Origin: Cocleimonas sp.
Lineage (GTDB): Bacteria; Pseudomonadota; Gammaproteobacteria; Thiotrichales; Thiotrichaceae
Reading direction: 5' to 3'
Assembly (NCBI GenBank): GCA_023146545.1
Contig: JAGLBW010000134.1
Span: 1 to 37,071, forward strand
DNA: 37,071 bases
In this document: piece after piece, positions 1-9,013 of the stretch
How positions within the stretch are numbered: the stretch's first letter is position 1
Layout of the letters: each line of letters begins with the position of its first letter
Made by a program: the position numbers and the translations under genes
Notes under the pieces: model-generated
Databases searched by the model: none
Told to the model about the DNA's origin: nothing
The model's input: only the letters and a program-made list of their open reading frames with translations

Positions 1-761
1 TTAACAACCTCGGTACGAGAACCGCGCAATAAGCCTGCAAACGCATATTCGGATAAACTATCGGGTATCGGTGTCACCGCACCTAAAATAGTTGCAGGGT
101 CTGCCCCTAAAGCAACCGCTATTGGAAAAGGCTCATTAGGGTGTTCTTTTTGCCATTCTTTAAAGTCTAACGCTCCACCACGATGCGATAACCAGCGCAT
201 AATGACGCGGTTTTTTCCAATCACTTGTTGGCGATAAATACCTAAATTCTGCCGTTGTTGATACGGGCCTTTTGTGACCACTAGTCCCCACGTAATCAAG
301 GGAGCGACATCATTAGGCCAACAGGTTTGGATCGGCATCTTGGCTAAATCAATCGCCTCTTTTTCGATAGTCACTTGCTGGCACGCCGCCCGTTTGATGG
401 TCTTCGGTGCCATATCCAAGACTTTGCGAAACACAGGTAATGCATTCCATGCATCTTTCATACCTTTCGGCGGTTCGGGCTGTTTTAGCATCGCTAACAA
501 GCGTCCGACTTCTCGTAACGATTCGACCGAATCTTCACCCATTCCCATTGCCACGCGTTTAGGTGTGCCAAACAGATTCGCTAAGACAGGGGTGCTATAA
601 CCTTTTGGGTTTTCAAACAGTAGTGCGGGCCCTTTTGCTCTCAATACCCGATCACAAATTTCAGTCATTTCAAGGTAAGGGTCAACCTCAACTGTAATGC
701 GTTTTAACTCACCTTGTTTTTCGAGCTGGGTAATAAAGTCACGCAGGTCTTTATATTTCAT
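1..761 (-). CDS. ubiD: UbiD, 4-hydroxy-3-polyprenylbenzoate decarboxylase, 3' part missing
   Basis: Reading the minus strand from the ATG at 759-761 gives an open frame of 253 codons that runs off the left edge. The protein begins [19 protein letters not shown] and contains [31 protein letters not shown] and the [10 protein letters not shown] segment typical of UbiD, the prenylated-FMN-dependent decarboxylase of ubiquinone synthesis. E. coli UbiD is about 490 residues, so roughly half is outside the window. No strong Shine-Dalgarno is seen before the ATG. It lies 78 bp downstream of fur on the same strand and could be cotranscribed with it. Family assignment is by recognition of conserved segments; the catalytic C-terminal half cannot be checked here. 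Confidence 0.93.
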   Translation of the reverse strand, partial: MKYKDLRDFITQLEKQGELKRITVEVDPYLEMTEICDRVLRAKGPALLFENPKGYSTPVLANLFGTPKRVAMGMGEDSVESLREVGRLLAMLKQPEPPKGMKDAWNALPVFRKVLDMAPKTIKRAACQQVTIEKEAIDLAKMPIQTCWPNDVAPLITWGLVVTKGPYQQRQNLGIYRQQVIGKNRVIMRWLSHRGGALDFKEWQKEHPNEPFPIAVALGADPATILGAVTPIPDSLSEYAFAGLLRGSRTEVV

Positions 762-839
762 AATTTTTTATAAACCATTATTTTATATCAATTTTAAAAC
801 AACTTGTTTCCAAAAAAATAGCGTTCTAGGGTGTTATGC

Positions 840-1250
840 TTACGAATTAGTTTCATCAAATTCACCGTATAAAATCAACGCATGATCAGATAAAGTAAAA
901 CCGTGTTGTTTTGCAATATCGCGCTGCCGTTGCTCTATAATTTCATCATGAAATTCAACAATTTTTCCTGTGCGTAGACAAACCATATGGTCGTGATGCT
1001 TGCCATCATCCAATTCAAATACGGCTTGTCCGCCTTCAAAATTATGACGGATTACTAAACCTGCGGTCTCAAACTGTGTTAATACACGATAAACCGTTGC
1101 CAATGCGATAGCGCCTTCATCATCTAATAAGGCGCGGTAGACTTCTTCTGCACTCAGATGATGTGCGGAAGCCGTTTCAAGTATTTTTAGAATTTTAGTA
1201 CGGGGTAAGGTAACTTTTAAACCTGCTTGCTTGATGTCTTTACTGTTCAT
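840..1250 (-). CDS. fur: Ferric uptake regulator Fur
   Basis: A 136-residue protein of usual Fur length. The N-terminal winged helix contains LPRTKILKILE, HHLSAEEVY and IALATVYRVLTQFE. The dimerisation and metal-binding part contains FELDDGKHHDHMVCLRTGKIVEF. Fur is an Fe(II)-responsive repressor of iron uptake genes. The HHDHMVC segment keeps the metal-site histidines, but the second cysteine of the E. coli CxxC pair is a threonine (CLRT). Such loss of the structural zinc Cys pair is known in other Fur proteins, for example in Pseudomonas, so it does not argue against function. The gene is divergent from the lipase at 1474, with 223 bp between starts, and upstream of ubiD. No convincing Fur box was found. 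Confidence 0.95.
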   Translation of the reverse strand: MNSKDIKQAGLKVTLPRTKILKILETASAHHLSAEEVYRALLDDEGAIALATVYRVLTQFETAGLVIRHNFEGGQAVFELDDGKHHDHMVCLRTGKIVEFHDEIIEQRQRDIAKQHGFTLSDHALILYGEFDETNS

Positions 1251-1321
1251 AAATTAGTGGTGGTGTTAGTAAAAAGGACGCTCTTTAAAAGCATTGAGCC
1301 ATTCTGCCTTAGCGTAAGCAG

Positions 1322-1335
1322 GAGTACAAATACTC
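1322..1335. promoter_or_regulatory. Short inverted repeat in the fur/lipase intergenic region
   Basis: GAGTA-CAAA-TACTC is a perfect 5-4-5 inverted repeat midway between the divergent fur and lipase genes. A second imperfect hairpin (CTGCCTTA / TAAGCAG, loop GCG) lies just before it at 1304-1321. They could be an operator or simply secondary structure; the sequence gives no link to a known regulator. Confidence 0.25.
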
Positions 1336-1473
1336 TTATTTACATGCGGATGCTAATCAATACCTTTTTTAAACGGGTTAATTCAGTTTTAAACTCTGCT
1401 TTTTTCCAGTAGCTCTAGCACGTTTTATCCCCTGTCGGGCATACTCAGTAAAATCCGCTATAATTTAGGTTAA

Positions 1474-2643
1474 ATGATGTCGAATTTGCTCAGTTTATCG
1501 AAACAAAGGCATACCTTAAGTCAAGGGGTTCATATTTTATCGCTTCCTTTGAATCAACCGTTACCAATAGGTCAACTTTTTCCACGAAGCATCAGTGGTA
1601 GCAGTATTGAAATGACAAATGATGAGGGGGGATTTAAAAACAAACAAAGCATTCTTTATGAGCATGGACAGTTACATGTGCATAACGATTATCAAATACT
1701 GTATCCTTTGCAGGTGATTCGCTTAACGTTATGCCGTGAGATCATACTGGATTGGGATATTCGTATTCGCTTTCAGCCGCATAATGCGTTGTCAAGTAAA
1801 GAGGTGTTACCTTATACCGAAGGTTTTGATAAAGAAAAAGCCCTGTACTTAATTCAACTGTGCAGTTTGATTTATAATGAGGAGCCCTCTGTTTATCAAA
1901 TATTGCAACAGCATTATGATTTTAATAGCCATTATTTTTTCTCTAAAAAAAGCCGCCACAAAACGGTAATTAATGAGCATTATTTAAATTTATTGTATTT
2001 GTTTTTTAAATCACAACAAACGATTATTAATTTACAGTTTATGAAGCTGATTAAGTTTGACCCTAGCGTTAATAAACATATTATTATTTTAGTGTTTAAA
2101 GGAACGGATAAGGTGGAAGATTGGGCAACTAATTTAAGCAGTATGGAAACGCGCTTTATTGGTGAGGCTTCAGCTAATGTGCATAAAGGATTTCAAGATG
2201 CGGTAAAACTGTTTCTGCGAACGGTAAAGAAAAATGATTTTAAACTGGATGATCAATGGTATCGTCTTGAGGAAAAAATTTTTGCAGATTTGAATGCTAA
2301 TACTAAAATAATTCTGACGGGTCATAGTTTAGGTGGTGCAATTGCAACGTTGGCGGCGTGTTATTTTTATGATAAAGGCGTAGCGGCTGAAAATTTAGAG
2401 GTGTATACCTTTGGCGCACCACCCATTGGGACAGAAGATTTTGTCACCCATTACGATCAGAAGTTTCCATTTTACCGTCTTGTGAATGAGTTCGATATTA
2501 TTCCTAAGCTTGATAGCATTAGTGCTTTGCATCATTTAGGGGAAGCGATTGAGCTACCGTCTAATAATGCTGAGGTGCATTCTTGTGATGATTATATTGA
2601 TAACTTATTAGATGCTTTGGAGACCGATTCAAAGGCATCCTAA
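1474..2643 (+). CDS. Class 3 (fungal-type) lipase domain protein
   Basis: This 389-residue protein carries a Lipase_3 alpha/beta hydrolase domain in its C-terminal half. The oxyanion-side FKGTDKVEDW is near residue 208. The nucleophile elbow is TGHSLGGA, with Ser285. YTFGAPPIG follows near 311, the likely acid is Asp341 in NEFDIIPKL, and the likely His is 369 in VHSCDDYI. It probably hydrolyses ester bonds of lipids; the substrate is unknown. The first ~110 residues show no recognisable domain and no signal peptide, so the protein is probably cytoplasmic or associated with another partner. A TATAAT hexamer at 1459-1464 sits only 10 bp before the ATG, so either the mRNA leader is very short or the promoter is elsewhere. 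A start at the adjacent ATG 1477 is equally possible. Confidence 0.85.
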   Translation: MMSNLLSLSKQRHTLSQGVHILSLPLNQPLPIGQLFPRSISGSSIEMTNDEGGFKNKQSILYEHGQLHVHNDYQILYPLQVIRLTLCREIILDWDIRIRFQPHNALSSKEVLPYTEGFDKEKALYLIQLCSLIYNEEPSVYQILQQHYDFNSHYFFSKKSRHKTVINEHYLNLLYLFFKSQQTIINLQFMKLIKFDPSVNKHIIILVFKGTDKVEDWATNLSSMETRFIGEASANVHKGFQDAVKLFLRTVKKNDFKLDDQWYRLEEKIFADLNANTKIILTGHSLGGAIATLAACYFYDKGVAAENLEVYTFGAPPIGTEDFVTHYDQKFPFYRLVNEFDIIPKLDSISALHHLGEAIELPSNNAEVHSCDDYIDNLLDALETDSKAS

Positions 2644-2661
2644 AATATTGAATATTCGCTA

Positions 2662-2695
2662 CTTGACATCACAAGAAATCCCTTGTATTGACAAG
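2662..2695. promoter_or_regulatory. Phased CTTG/CAAG half-site array
   Basis: The tetramers CTTG (2662), CAAG (2672), CTTG (2682) and CAAG (2692) alternate at an exact 10-bp period, forming two CTTG-N6-CAAG palindromes 20 bp apart. The second palindrome contains the -35 hexamer of the promoter at 2688-2716. Helical phasing over the -35 box resembles a two-dimer operator. The regulator is unknown. Confidence 0.4.
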
Positions 2696-2716
2696 TTTCT
2701 TATGAAACGGCATAAT
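2688..2716 (+). promoter_or_regulatory. Strong sigma70-type promoter
   Basis: TTGACA (2688-2693), a 17-bp spacer and CATAAT (2711-2716) make a near-consensus sigma70 promoter. The spacer contains a GTTTC-TTAT-GAAAC palindrome (2695-2708). Transcription would start near 2723, only a few bases before the hairpin at 2728. The promoter therefore either makes a very short RNA or reads through to argD at 2983. Confidence 0.6.
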
Positions 2717-2727
2717 CCGCGCTTCTA

Positions 2728-2763
2728 AAAAAAGGGGTGGCTAATATCGCGACCCCTTTTTTA
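2728..2763 (+). terminator. Rho-independent terminator or attenuator hairpin
   Basis: An 11-bp stem with arms 2728-2738 and 2752-2762 (AAAAAAGGGGT / ACCCCTTTTTT) encloses a 13-nt loop. The right arm supplies its own T run. It could end the lipase transcript or terminate RNA started at the promoter just upstream. The following 220 bp to argD contain no obvious gene. Confidence 0.6.
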
Positions 2764-2982
2764 TTGTGATCAGATAATGATCGGCTCCGCGTGTTATTGA
2801 TGTGTAGCGATCATTTTTCACCTTAATAATTTTCTAAGCTTAACAGCTAAACCAGAAATTTAAGGGGTGAATAGGGAAAACGTGACTAACTTCCTTACCT
2901 TTTTTGATAAATAGATTTTCATAATTAAACTACCGTTACTGTTTTATCAATTAGTTCACCAATCATTTGACGGGAGAAGCCA

Positions 2983-4155
2983 ATGGCTCACTCATTAATG
3001 ACAACTTATGCCCCTTTACCGATTAGTTTTGCTAAGGGTGAAGGCGTTTATCTTTGGGATACTACAGGCAAACAATACCTTGATGCTGTTGCAGGTGTTG
3101 CGGTTTGTGGTCTCGGACATGCCCATCCTGTAATTGCTGAGGCGATTGCAGAACAAGCCCGAACGCTTGTACATACGTCTAACTTGTATCGCATTGAACA
3201 CCAAGAAGCCTTGAGCGAACGATTGTGCGCGCTTTCGGGACTCGATAATGTTTTCTTCAGTAATTCTGGAGCCGAGGCGAATGAAGCGGCGATTAAGTTG
3301 GCTCGCCTGTATGGAAAGCAACGCGGGATTGAACGCCCTAATATTATCGTTGCTTGTGGTAGTTTTCATGGTCGTACTTTGGCAACGCTTTCCGCCACAG
3401 GAAACCGCAAAGTACAGGCTGGGTTTTCACCTTTGGTCGATGGCTTTGTTCGAGTGAATTTCAATGATATTGCCGCAATTAAAACGGCGGCAGACACGAA
3501 TAGTGATATTGTAGCGATCTTGGTCGAGCCTGTTCAAGGTGAAGGCGGCGTACAAATTCCTGATGCCGATTACTTGCAACAGTTGCGTGAAATTTGTGAT
3601 GCTAACAATTACTTACTCATGTTGGATGAAATCCAAACGGGTATGGGTAGAACGGGTGAATGGTTTGCTTTTCAGCATACCAATATTAAGCCTGATGTAA
3701 TGACCTTAGCAAAAGCATTGGGTAATGGTGTTCCCATTGGTGCCTGTTTGGCAGGCGGAAAAGCCGCTTCTATCTTTACACCTGGCACGCACGGCTCTAC
3801 GTTTGGCGGGAATCCTTTAGCGACGCGTGCGGCTCTAACGGTTATTGATGTGTTGAGCCAAGAAAACATTATTGATCATGTTAAAACAATCGGTGAATAT
3901 TTTCTCACTGCGCTCACTCAAAAATTAGCGCATCTCAGTACGGTAAACGTGATTCGTGGCAAAGGTTTAATGATCGGTATTGAGCTGGATTACGAATGCA
4001 CTCATTTCGTTGCCGCCGCTGCTGAACAAGGGGTGTTGATTAATGTAACCGCGGGCAATACCATTCGTTTATTACCCCCATTGATTATTAACCAAGCTCA
4101 AGCAGATGAGGTTATTAATACGGTAACGGATTTAATCCAACAGCAAACGGGTTAA
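2983..4155 (+). CDS. argD: Acetylornithine aminotransferase (PLP-dependent)
   Basis: The 390-residue class III aminotransferase matches the length of ArgD. It converts N-acetylglutamate semialdehyde plus glutamate to N-acetylornithine in arginine synthesis, in the cytoplasm. Visible motifs are YLDAVAGVAVCGLGHAHP (residues 32-49), FFSNSGAEANEAAIKLAR (91-108), SFHGRT (127-132), LMLDEIQTGMGRTGE with Asp215, and TLAKALGNGVPIGA with the PLP Schiff-base Lys244. The ATG at 2983 has a GGGAG Shine-Dalgarno at 2972-2976. The next gene, argF, acts later in the same pathway, but a strong terminator separates them. ArgD can also serve as succinyldiaminopimelate aminotransferase in relatives, so a dual role with lysine synthesis is possible. 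Confidence 0.95.
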   Translation: MAHSLMTTYAPLPISFAKGEGVYLWDTTGKQYLDAVAGVAVCGLGHAHPVIAEAIAEQARTLVHTSNLYRIEHQEALSERLCALSGLDNVFFSNSGAEANEAAIKLARLYGKQRGIERPNIIVACGSFHGRTLATLSATGNRKVQAGFSPLVDGFVRVNFNDIAAIKTAADTNSDIVAILVEPVQGEGGVQIPDADYLQQLREICDANNYLLMLDEIQTGMGRTGEWFAFQHTNIKPDVMTLAKALGNGVPIGACLAGGKAASIFTPGTHGSTFGGNPLATRAALTVIDVLSQENIIDHVKTIGEYFLTALTQKLAHLSTVNVIRGKGLMIGIELDYECTHFVAAAAEQGVLINVTAGNTIRLLPPLIINQAQADEVINTVTDLIQQQTG

Positions 4156-4184
4156 ATTCCCCCTTCCTTTTTTACCCCACCTAA

Positions 4185-4230
4185 GTTAAAAGGAGTCCTA
4201 CCAATTGTAGGACTCCTTTTAACTTTTTTA
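4185..4230 (+). terminator. Rho-independent terminator between argD and argF
   Basis: A perfect 16-bp stem has arms 4185-4200 and 4208-4223 (GTTAAAAGGAGTCCTA and its complement) with loop CCAATTG, followed by TTTTTTA. It should strongly end the argD transcript. argF would then need its own promoter in 4231-4290 or regulated read-through. Confidence 0.88.
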
Positions 4231-4298
4231 TCTCAAAATTATAACAATAATAACAGAGCAAATTCTTGCTTGCTCCCATCCAACAAAGGAAAATTCCC

Positions 4299-5219
4299 AT
4301 GGCAGAAATTAGACATTTTCTGACCCTCCGTGATTTTAGCCCTGATGAGCTAAAGACTTTAATTCAACGTGCGATTACGCTAAAAGCAGCATGGAAAGCA
4401 GGTAATCGTGATGATCAACCGTTGAAAAATCAAACCTTAGCGATGATTTTTGAAAAAGCATCCACGCGTACCCGCGTATCCTTCGAAGCTGGCATGACAC
4501 AGCTAGGTGGACATGCGATGTTTTTATCTGCTCGCGATACTCAGCTTGGGCGCGGTGAGCCGATTGAGGACAGCGCACGGGTGATTTCGAGTATGACGGA
4601 TATTATTATGATCCGTACCTTTTCACACCAAACCGTCGAAACTTTTGCAGAATATTCTAGTGTTCCTGTGATTAATGCTCTCACGGATGATTATCACCCG
4701 TGTCAGTTACTTGCTGATATGATGACTTATCAAGAGCATCGGGGGGATATTCAAGGGAAAACGGTGACTTATGTGGGCGATGGCAATAATATGTGCCACT
4801 CTTGGATGGTGGCAGCGAAACAGTTTGGTTTTCACCTCAATATTGCTTGTCCTGATGCTTATCAGCCTAAAACGAGTTTAATCAAAGAGTTCGATGCACA
4901 CATTAGCATCAGTGCTGATATTAATATTGCGGCTAAAGGTTCAGCACTGGTAGTAACCGATGTTTGGGCGAGTATGGGACAAGAAGAAGAGCAAAAAATA
5001 CGTGAAAAAGCCTTTGCACCGTTTCAAGTCAATGAAGCCGTGATGGCATTAGCACAAGACGATGCCCTCTTTATGCATTGTTTACCCGCACACCGCGAAG
5101 AGGAAGTAACCACTGCGGTTTTAGAAGGCGCTCAAAGTGTCGTTTGGGCGGAAGCAGAAAATCGCTTACATGCTCAAAAAGCATTGCTTGAAGCCTTAAC
5201 CGTTGGATTTGTTTCTTGA
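4299..5219 (+). CDS. argF: Ornithine carbamoyltransferase
   Basis: The 306-residue enzyme joins carbamoyl phosphate and ornithine to give citrulline in arginine synthesis. Motifs are the carbamoyl-phosphate loop STRTRVSFE (55-63), [28 protein letters not shown] read as two blocks with HPCQ at 133-136, the ornithine-side DVWASMG (221-227) and the catalytic HCLP (260-263). I chose the ATG at 4299, not the upstream in-frame TTG at 4266, because AAAGGA at 4285-4290 is correctly spaced and [10 protein letters not shown] matches the family N-terminus. It follows argD after a terminator and precedes prfC by 63 bp on the same strand. Confidence 0.95.
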   Translation: MAEIRHFLTLRDFSPDELKTLIQRAITLKAAWKAGNRDDQPLKNQTLAMIFEKASTRTRVSFEAGMTQLGGHAMFLSARDTQLGRGEPIEDSARVISSMTDIIMIRTFSHQTVETFAEYSSVPVINALTDDYHPCQLLADMMTYQEHRGDIQGKTVTYVGDGNNMCHSWMVAAKQFGFHLNIACPDAYQPKTSLIKEFDAHISISADINIAAKGSALVVTDVWASMGQEEEQKIREKAFAPFQVNEAVMALAQDDALFMHCLPAHREEEVTTAVLEGAQSVVWAEAENRLHAQKALLEALTVGFVS

Positions 5220-5282
5220 TCTTTCCCCTTCGTTAACGGACAAAGATATTAAAGTAACATCTGATAAGGAATCAATAACCCT

Positions 5283-6875
5283 ATGGCAACACATAGCGAA
5301 GCCACTGCACTCCGTCGTACTTTTGCGATTATTTCACATCCCGATGCGGGTAAAACGACGATTACCGAAAAACTGCTGTTATTTGGCGGTGCAATCCAGT
5401 TAGCAGGTTCGGTCAAAGGGCGTAAGGCCGCGCGTCATGCGACCTCAGATTGGATGACAATGGAAAAAGAACGGGGTATCTCGGTTACCTCATCGGTGAT
5501 GCAGTTTCCTTACGGTCATCATGTTGTCAATTTACTGGATACCCCTGGACACGAAGATTTCTCGGAAGATACTTACCGTACCCTCACCGCGGTTGATTCG
5601 GCATTGATGGTGATTGATGTTGCGAAAGGGGTTGAGGAACGCACCATTAAATTAATGGAGGTTTGCCGTCTGCGTGATACGCCGATTATGACCTTTATTA
5701 ATAAGCTAGATCGTGAAGGACGTGATCCGATTGATCTGCTGGATGAAGTGGAAGAGGTTCTTAATATTCGCTGTGCGCCAGTGACATGGCCGATTGGTAT
5801 GGGAAAATCATTAAAGGGGGTTTACCACATTGCTAAGGATAGCGTTCACCTTTATAACCCCAATCATGAAGGTAAAATTATGCAAGGGGAAGTGATTGAA
5901 GGCTTAAATAATCCTCGCCTTGATGAAGTTATTGGTGATTTTGCCGATGAGTTACGTGAAGAGGTGGAGCTTGTCCAAGGGGCGAGTAATGCGTTTGATA
6001 TTGAAGCCTACCTTCGAGGCGAATTAACTCCTGTCTTTTTTGGTTCGGCAGTGAATAATTTTGGTATTGCAGAATTGTTAGCGGATTTTGTCGAGTACTC
6101 ACCCCCACCGCAACCGCGCCCCACCACAACGCGTGAAGTCTCTGCGGATGAGGAAAAGTTCACGGGCTTTATTTTTAAAATTCAAGCGAATATGGATCCG
6201 CAACACCGTGACCGTATTGCCTTTATGCGTATTTGTTCGGGTAGTTTTACCAAAGGTATGAAATTACACCAAGTGCGAACTAAAAAAAGTGTTAAAATTC
6301 CTGATGCGCTCACTTTTTTAGCGGCAGATCGTGGTCATATTGATAAAGCCTATGCGGGCGATATTATCGGTATTCATAATCATGGCACAATTCGTATTGG
6401 TGATACCTTCACCCAAGGCGAAACCCTTTATTTCACAGGCATCCCTAACTTTGCACCTGAGCTATTTCGTCGTGCGCAATTAAAAGACCCTTTAAAGATG
6501 AAACAACTGCAAAAGGGCTTGGATCAACTGTGTGAAGAAGGCGCAACGCAGTTATTTCGTCCGATGACTAATAATGATTTGATTTTAGGCGCGGTGGGTA
6601 TTTTACAGTTTGATGTCGTGGCACAACGGCTAAAAGATGAATATAACGTTGATTGCCAGTTTGAACATGTTAACGTGCAAACCGCCCGTTGGATTACCTG
6701 TAATGATGAGGTAAAGCTTGAAAAGTTCAAAACCAAAGCGGCGAATAACCTATCCTATGATCATGCAGGGGAATTAGTTTATATTGCACCTACCCGTGTG
6801 AACCTCCAAATGGCAGTAGAACGTTATCCTGATATAAAATTCTTATCAACGCGAGAGCATGGAATTTATGAATAA
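5283..6875 (+). CDS. prfC: Peptide chain release factor 3 (RF3 GTPase)
   Basis: The 530-residue translational GTPase is the usual RF3 length. RF3 recycles RF1/RF2 from the ribosome after peptide release. The G domain shows G1 SHPDAGKT (18-25), the switch segment [11 protein letters not shown]3 [16 protein letters not shown] and G4 [31 protein letters not shown] is the RF3-specific region and separates it from EF-G and from TypA or LepA; it is cited here only by its position (about 36-60). A Shine-Dalgarno AAGGA sits at 5266-5270. It is on the same strand as argF with a 63-bp gap and no terminator in between, so cotranscription is possible. Confidence 0.96.
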   Translation: MATHSEATALRRTFAIISHPDAGKTTITEKLLLFGGAIQLAGSVKGRKAARHATSDWMTMEKERGISVTSSVMQFPYGHHVVNLLDTPGHEDFSEDTYRTLTAVDSALMVIDVAKGVEERTIKLMEVCRLRDTPIMTFINKLDREGRDPIDLLDEVEEVLNIRCAPVTWPIGMGKSLKGVYHIAKDSVHLYNPNHEGKIMQGEVIEGLNNPRLDEVIGDFADELREEVELVQGASNAFDIEAYLRGELTPVFFGSAVNNFGIAELLADFVEYSPPPQPRPTTTREVSADEEKFTGFIFKIQANMDPQHRDRIAFMRICSGSFTKGMKLHQVRTKKSVKIPDALTFLAADRGHIDKAYAGDIIGIHNHGTIRIGDTFTQGETLYFTGIPNFAPELFRRAQLKDPLKMKQLQKGLDQLCEEGATQLFRPMTNNDLILGAVGILQFDVVAQRLKDEYNVDCQFEHVNVQTARWITCNDEVKLEKFKTKAANNLSYDHAGELVYIAPTRVNLQMAVERYPDIKFLSTREHGIYE

Positions 6876-7171
6876 AGGAAAACCCCTAGTTCATTGATTT
6901 AAACACCTATAGATTCCTCTCGCTATTTTCTTTATTCTTCCTATATCGACAAGGAAGTTGATGTCTACAAGGGTCTATCCTTAAGATTCTTCTAGCCTAA
7001 GAAATGAAAATATATTGATTTTTACCTCCCCCTAATTGTGTCTTAATTAATATTTTTTCAGTTTCTTTTTTTAGGGAAAAAGTGAGGTGTAATGGTTTTT
7101 TTAGCTTTTTATCTTCACTTATTCCCTAAATTTCTTCCTTGTCTATCTCCTATCATCCAAAGCTTTTTAAG

Positions 7172-7540
7172 CTATTCTAAGGCAAGTAATACACGTTTTA
7201 ATTTATCGTCCTCAATGGGAAAGGCGAGCGTGCTGGCGAAAGTAAAACGCGCTTCTAAACGTGCCAGTTGCAAGACAAATTCTTGATCATAAAAAATAAT
7301 AACCTGTGTCGTTGGCATCCGCTGTACAACCGACATCAGTGATTCTAAACTACTGGTGCGATCACGAAAATCGGATTGAAAATTAAATTCAGCAACAATC
7401 ACTGCTGGTTTGTTTTTTTTAAGAAATTTTAATGCTTTACGCATTGTGGTTTGAATTTCTACCGTATAACCTAAGGTGGCATAAAGTGGGTTGAAATTCT
7501 GATACCCGCCTCTTTCTATTATGGATAAGAGTTGTTGCAT
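7172..7540 (-). CDS. Small receiver-like protein of unknown function
   Basis: This 122-residue cytosolic protein has no signal or membrane segment. The order KPAVIVAEFNF (about 45-55), TTQVIIFYDQEF (about 77-88) and FTFASTLAFPIEDDKLKRVLLALE at the C-terminus suggests the alternating beta/alpha layout of a CheY-like receiver. The usual phospho-acceptor Asp position appears to be Glu (VIVAEFNF), so a phosphorylatable receiver is doubtful. The ATG at 7538-7540 has AAGGA at 7550-7554. It is head to head with waaA, whose ATG is 26 bp away. The 296 bp downstream (6876-7171), towards prfC, contain no gene I can support. The receiver-fold proposal is inference from pattern alone. Confidence 0.65.
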   Translation of the reverse strand: MQQLLSIIERGGYQNFNPLYATLGYTVEIQTTMRKALKFLKKNKPAVIVAEFNFQSDFRDRTSSLESLMSVVQRMPTTQVIIFYDQEFVLQLARLEARFTFASTLAFPIEDDKLKRVLLALE

Positions 7541-7549
7541 TGTTTAATG

Positions 7550-7559
7550 TCCTTAGGAG
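7550..7559. promoter_or_regulatory. Back-to-back Shine-Dalgarno sites of two divergent genes
   Basis: TCCTT|AGGAG contains two abutting ribosome binding sites. AGGAG (7555-7559) is 7 nt before the waaA ATG at 7567. On the other strand AAGGA (7554-7550) is 9 nt before the ATG at 7540. This fixes both starts and implies that each gene's promoter lies inside the other's coding region. Confidence 0.75.
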
Positions 7560-7566
7560 CAAAGCC

Positions 7567-8844
7567 ATGTCGCCACAACGTTTACTCTATTCGTTCCTAT
7601 TGTATGGTTTATTGCCCGTTGTCTTATTGCGTTTAATCTTAAAAAGCCGTAAAAACAAAGCGTATCGCTTGCGTATTAAGGAGCGCTTCGGCTATCTCCC
7701 CTTTAAACGTCCTCAACACGATGTGATTTGGTTGCATACCGTATCCGTCGGAGAAGCGGTGGCAGCGAAACCTTTAATTAAAAAACTGCTTAAAACTCAC
7801 CCTAATTATAGCCTATTAATTACCTCAACAACGCCAACAGGCTCTCAGACCATCCGATCACACTTTGGCGATCAAGTGCTTCACTGCTATTTTCCTTATG
7901 ATCTGCCAACGATAGTGAATCGTTTTATCAATACGCTCAAGCCCCGTTTATTGATTATTATCGAGACGGAAATTTGGCCTAATTTATATGCCACCTGTGC
8001 GAAGCAGAATATTCCATTGCTAATGGTTAGTGCACGTTTATCAAAGCGATCCACTCAACGCTATTTGCGGATAAAAAACCTCATCAGTGAAACATTAGCC
8101 CATGCCGATTGTATTTTGGTTAGAAATAAACAGGATCAACAGCATTTTCTGAGTTTGGGTGCTTCCGTTGAAAAAGTGAAGATTTCGGGCAATCTTAAAT
8201 TTGATATTCGCATTGATCCCACGCTACCCGCACAAGGTTTATCCCTCAGAAAACAATGGGGAAAAGACCGTCTTGTATGGGTTGCAGCCAGTACACATGA
8301 GGGTGAGGATACGATTATAGTGAGCCTATTTCAGCATTTGAAGCAGTCCATTCCCGATTTATTATTAATTATCGTTCCACGTCATCCCGAACGTTTTGAG
8401 AGTGTTCATCAATTACTCATTCATTCTCCATATCAGGTGCAACGGCGTAGCATCCAACATTCTTTCAATGCCTCTGCTGATATTATTTTAGGGGACAGCA
8501 TGGGGGAGATGTTACTTTGGTTTGCCGCCGCTGATCTTGCCTTTATAGGAGGAAGCTTACTAAGAACAGGAGGACACAACCCATTAGAAGCGACAGCATT
8601 AGGTCTTCCTGTCGTCAGTGGTCCGCATATTTTCAATAATGATGATCTTTACCAACCCTTGTGTAAAAATCAAGTGGCTTGGGTGGAACTAACAGAGGAT
8701 AAAATCAGGGATAGATTGCTGATATTGCTTGACAATAATAATAAGGATGAAATAAAAAAACGCTGTCACACTTTAATACAACAGCATCAAGGAACAGTAG
8801 AAACTGTATATCAGTATATTAAAAAACATCTTAATACAACGTAA
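7567..8844 (+). CDS. waaA: 3-deoxy-D-manno-octulosonic acid (Kdo) transferase
   Basis: A 425-residue GT-B glycosyltransferase that adds Kdo from CMP-Kdo to lipid IVA at the cytoplasmic face of the inner membrane. The N-terminus has a hydrophobic anchor (SFLLYGLLPVVLLRLIL, about 9-25). Diagnostic motifs are WLHTVSVGE, containing the catalytic Glu, TPTGSQT, ETEIWPNLY, ARLSKRSTQRY, GNLKFD, and the donor-site FIGGSLLRTGGHNPLEA. I chose the ATG at 7567 because AGGAG at 7555-7559 precedes it; the frame itself opens earlier at a TTG. Whether it transfers one or two Kdo residues cannot be read from the sequence. lpxH in this window belongs to the same pathway. Confidence 0.94.
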   Translation: MSPQRLLYSFLLYGLLPVVLLRLILKSRKNKAYRLRIKERFGYLPFKRPQHDVIWLHTVSVGEAVAAKPLIKKLLKTHPNYSLLITSTTPTGSQTIRSHFGDQVLHCYFPYDLPTIVNRFINTLKPRLLIIIETEIWPNLYATCAKQNIPLLMVSARLSKRSTQRYLRIKNLISETLAHADCILVRNKQDQQHFLSLGASVEKVKISGNLKFDIRIDPTLPAQGLSLRKQWGKDRLVWVAASTHEGEDTIIVSLFQHLKQSIPDLLLIIVPRHPERFESVHQLLIHSPYQVQRRSIQHSFNASADIILGDSMGEMLLWFAAADLAFIGGSLLRTGGHNPLEATALGLPVVSGPHIFNNDDLYQPLCKNQVAWVELTEDKIRDRLLILLDNNNKDEIKKRCHTLIQQHQGTVETVYQYIKKHLNTT

Positions 8845-9013
8845 AAATCAATACTATTTAAGCTGTAGCTAGGTGTTTTTATTATGAAAGGTAATTTTGT
8901 AACAAAATTTTTAAATCAAGAGGCTTCTATAGTAGACGTTAATCACTCTGCTGTACTATTATCGGCAATAGGAATGCCATGTTATAAATTCAATCATCTA
9001 GGACGAATGACTT

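Noticed and set aside
274-600. 108-codon plus-strand frame at the left end
   Set aside because: It is antisense to a clear ubiD reading frame with strongly conserved protein motifs.
6937-6957. Small inverted repeat CTTCCT-N9-AGGAAG after prfC
   Set aside because: Six-base arms with no T run are too weak to call a terminator.
7092-7286. 64-codon hydrophobic frame with GAGGTG before its ATG
   Set aside because: Its second half runs antisense through the receiver-like gene and the composition looks like a shadow; the ribosome site is too close to the ATG.
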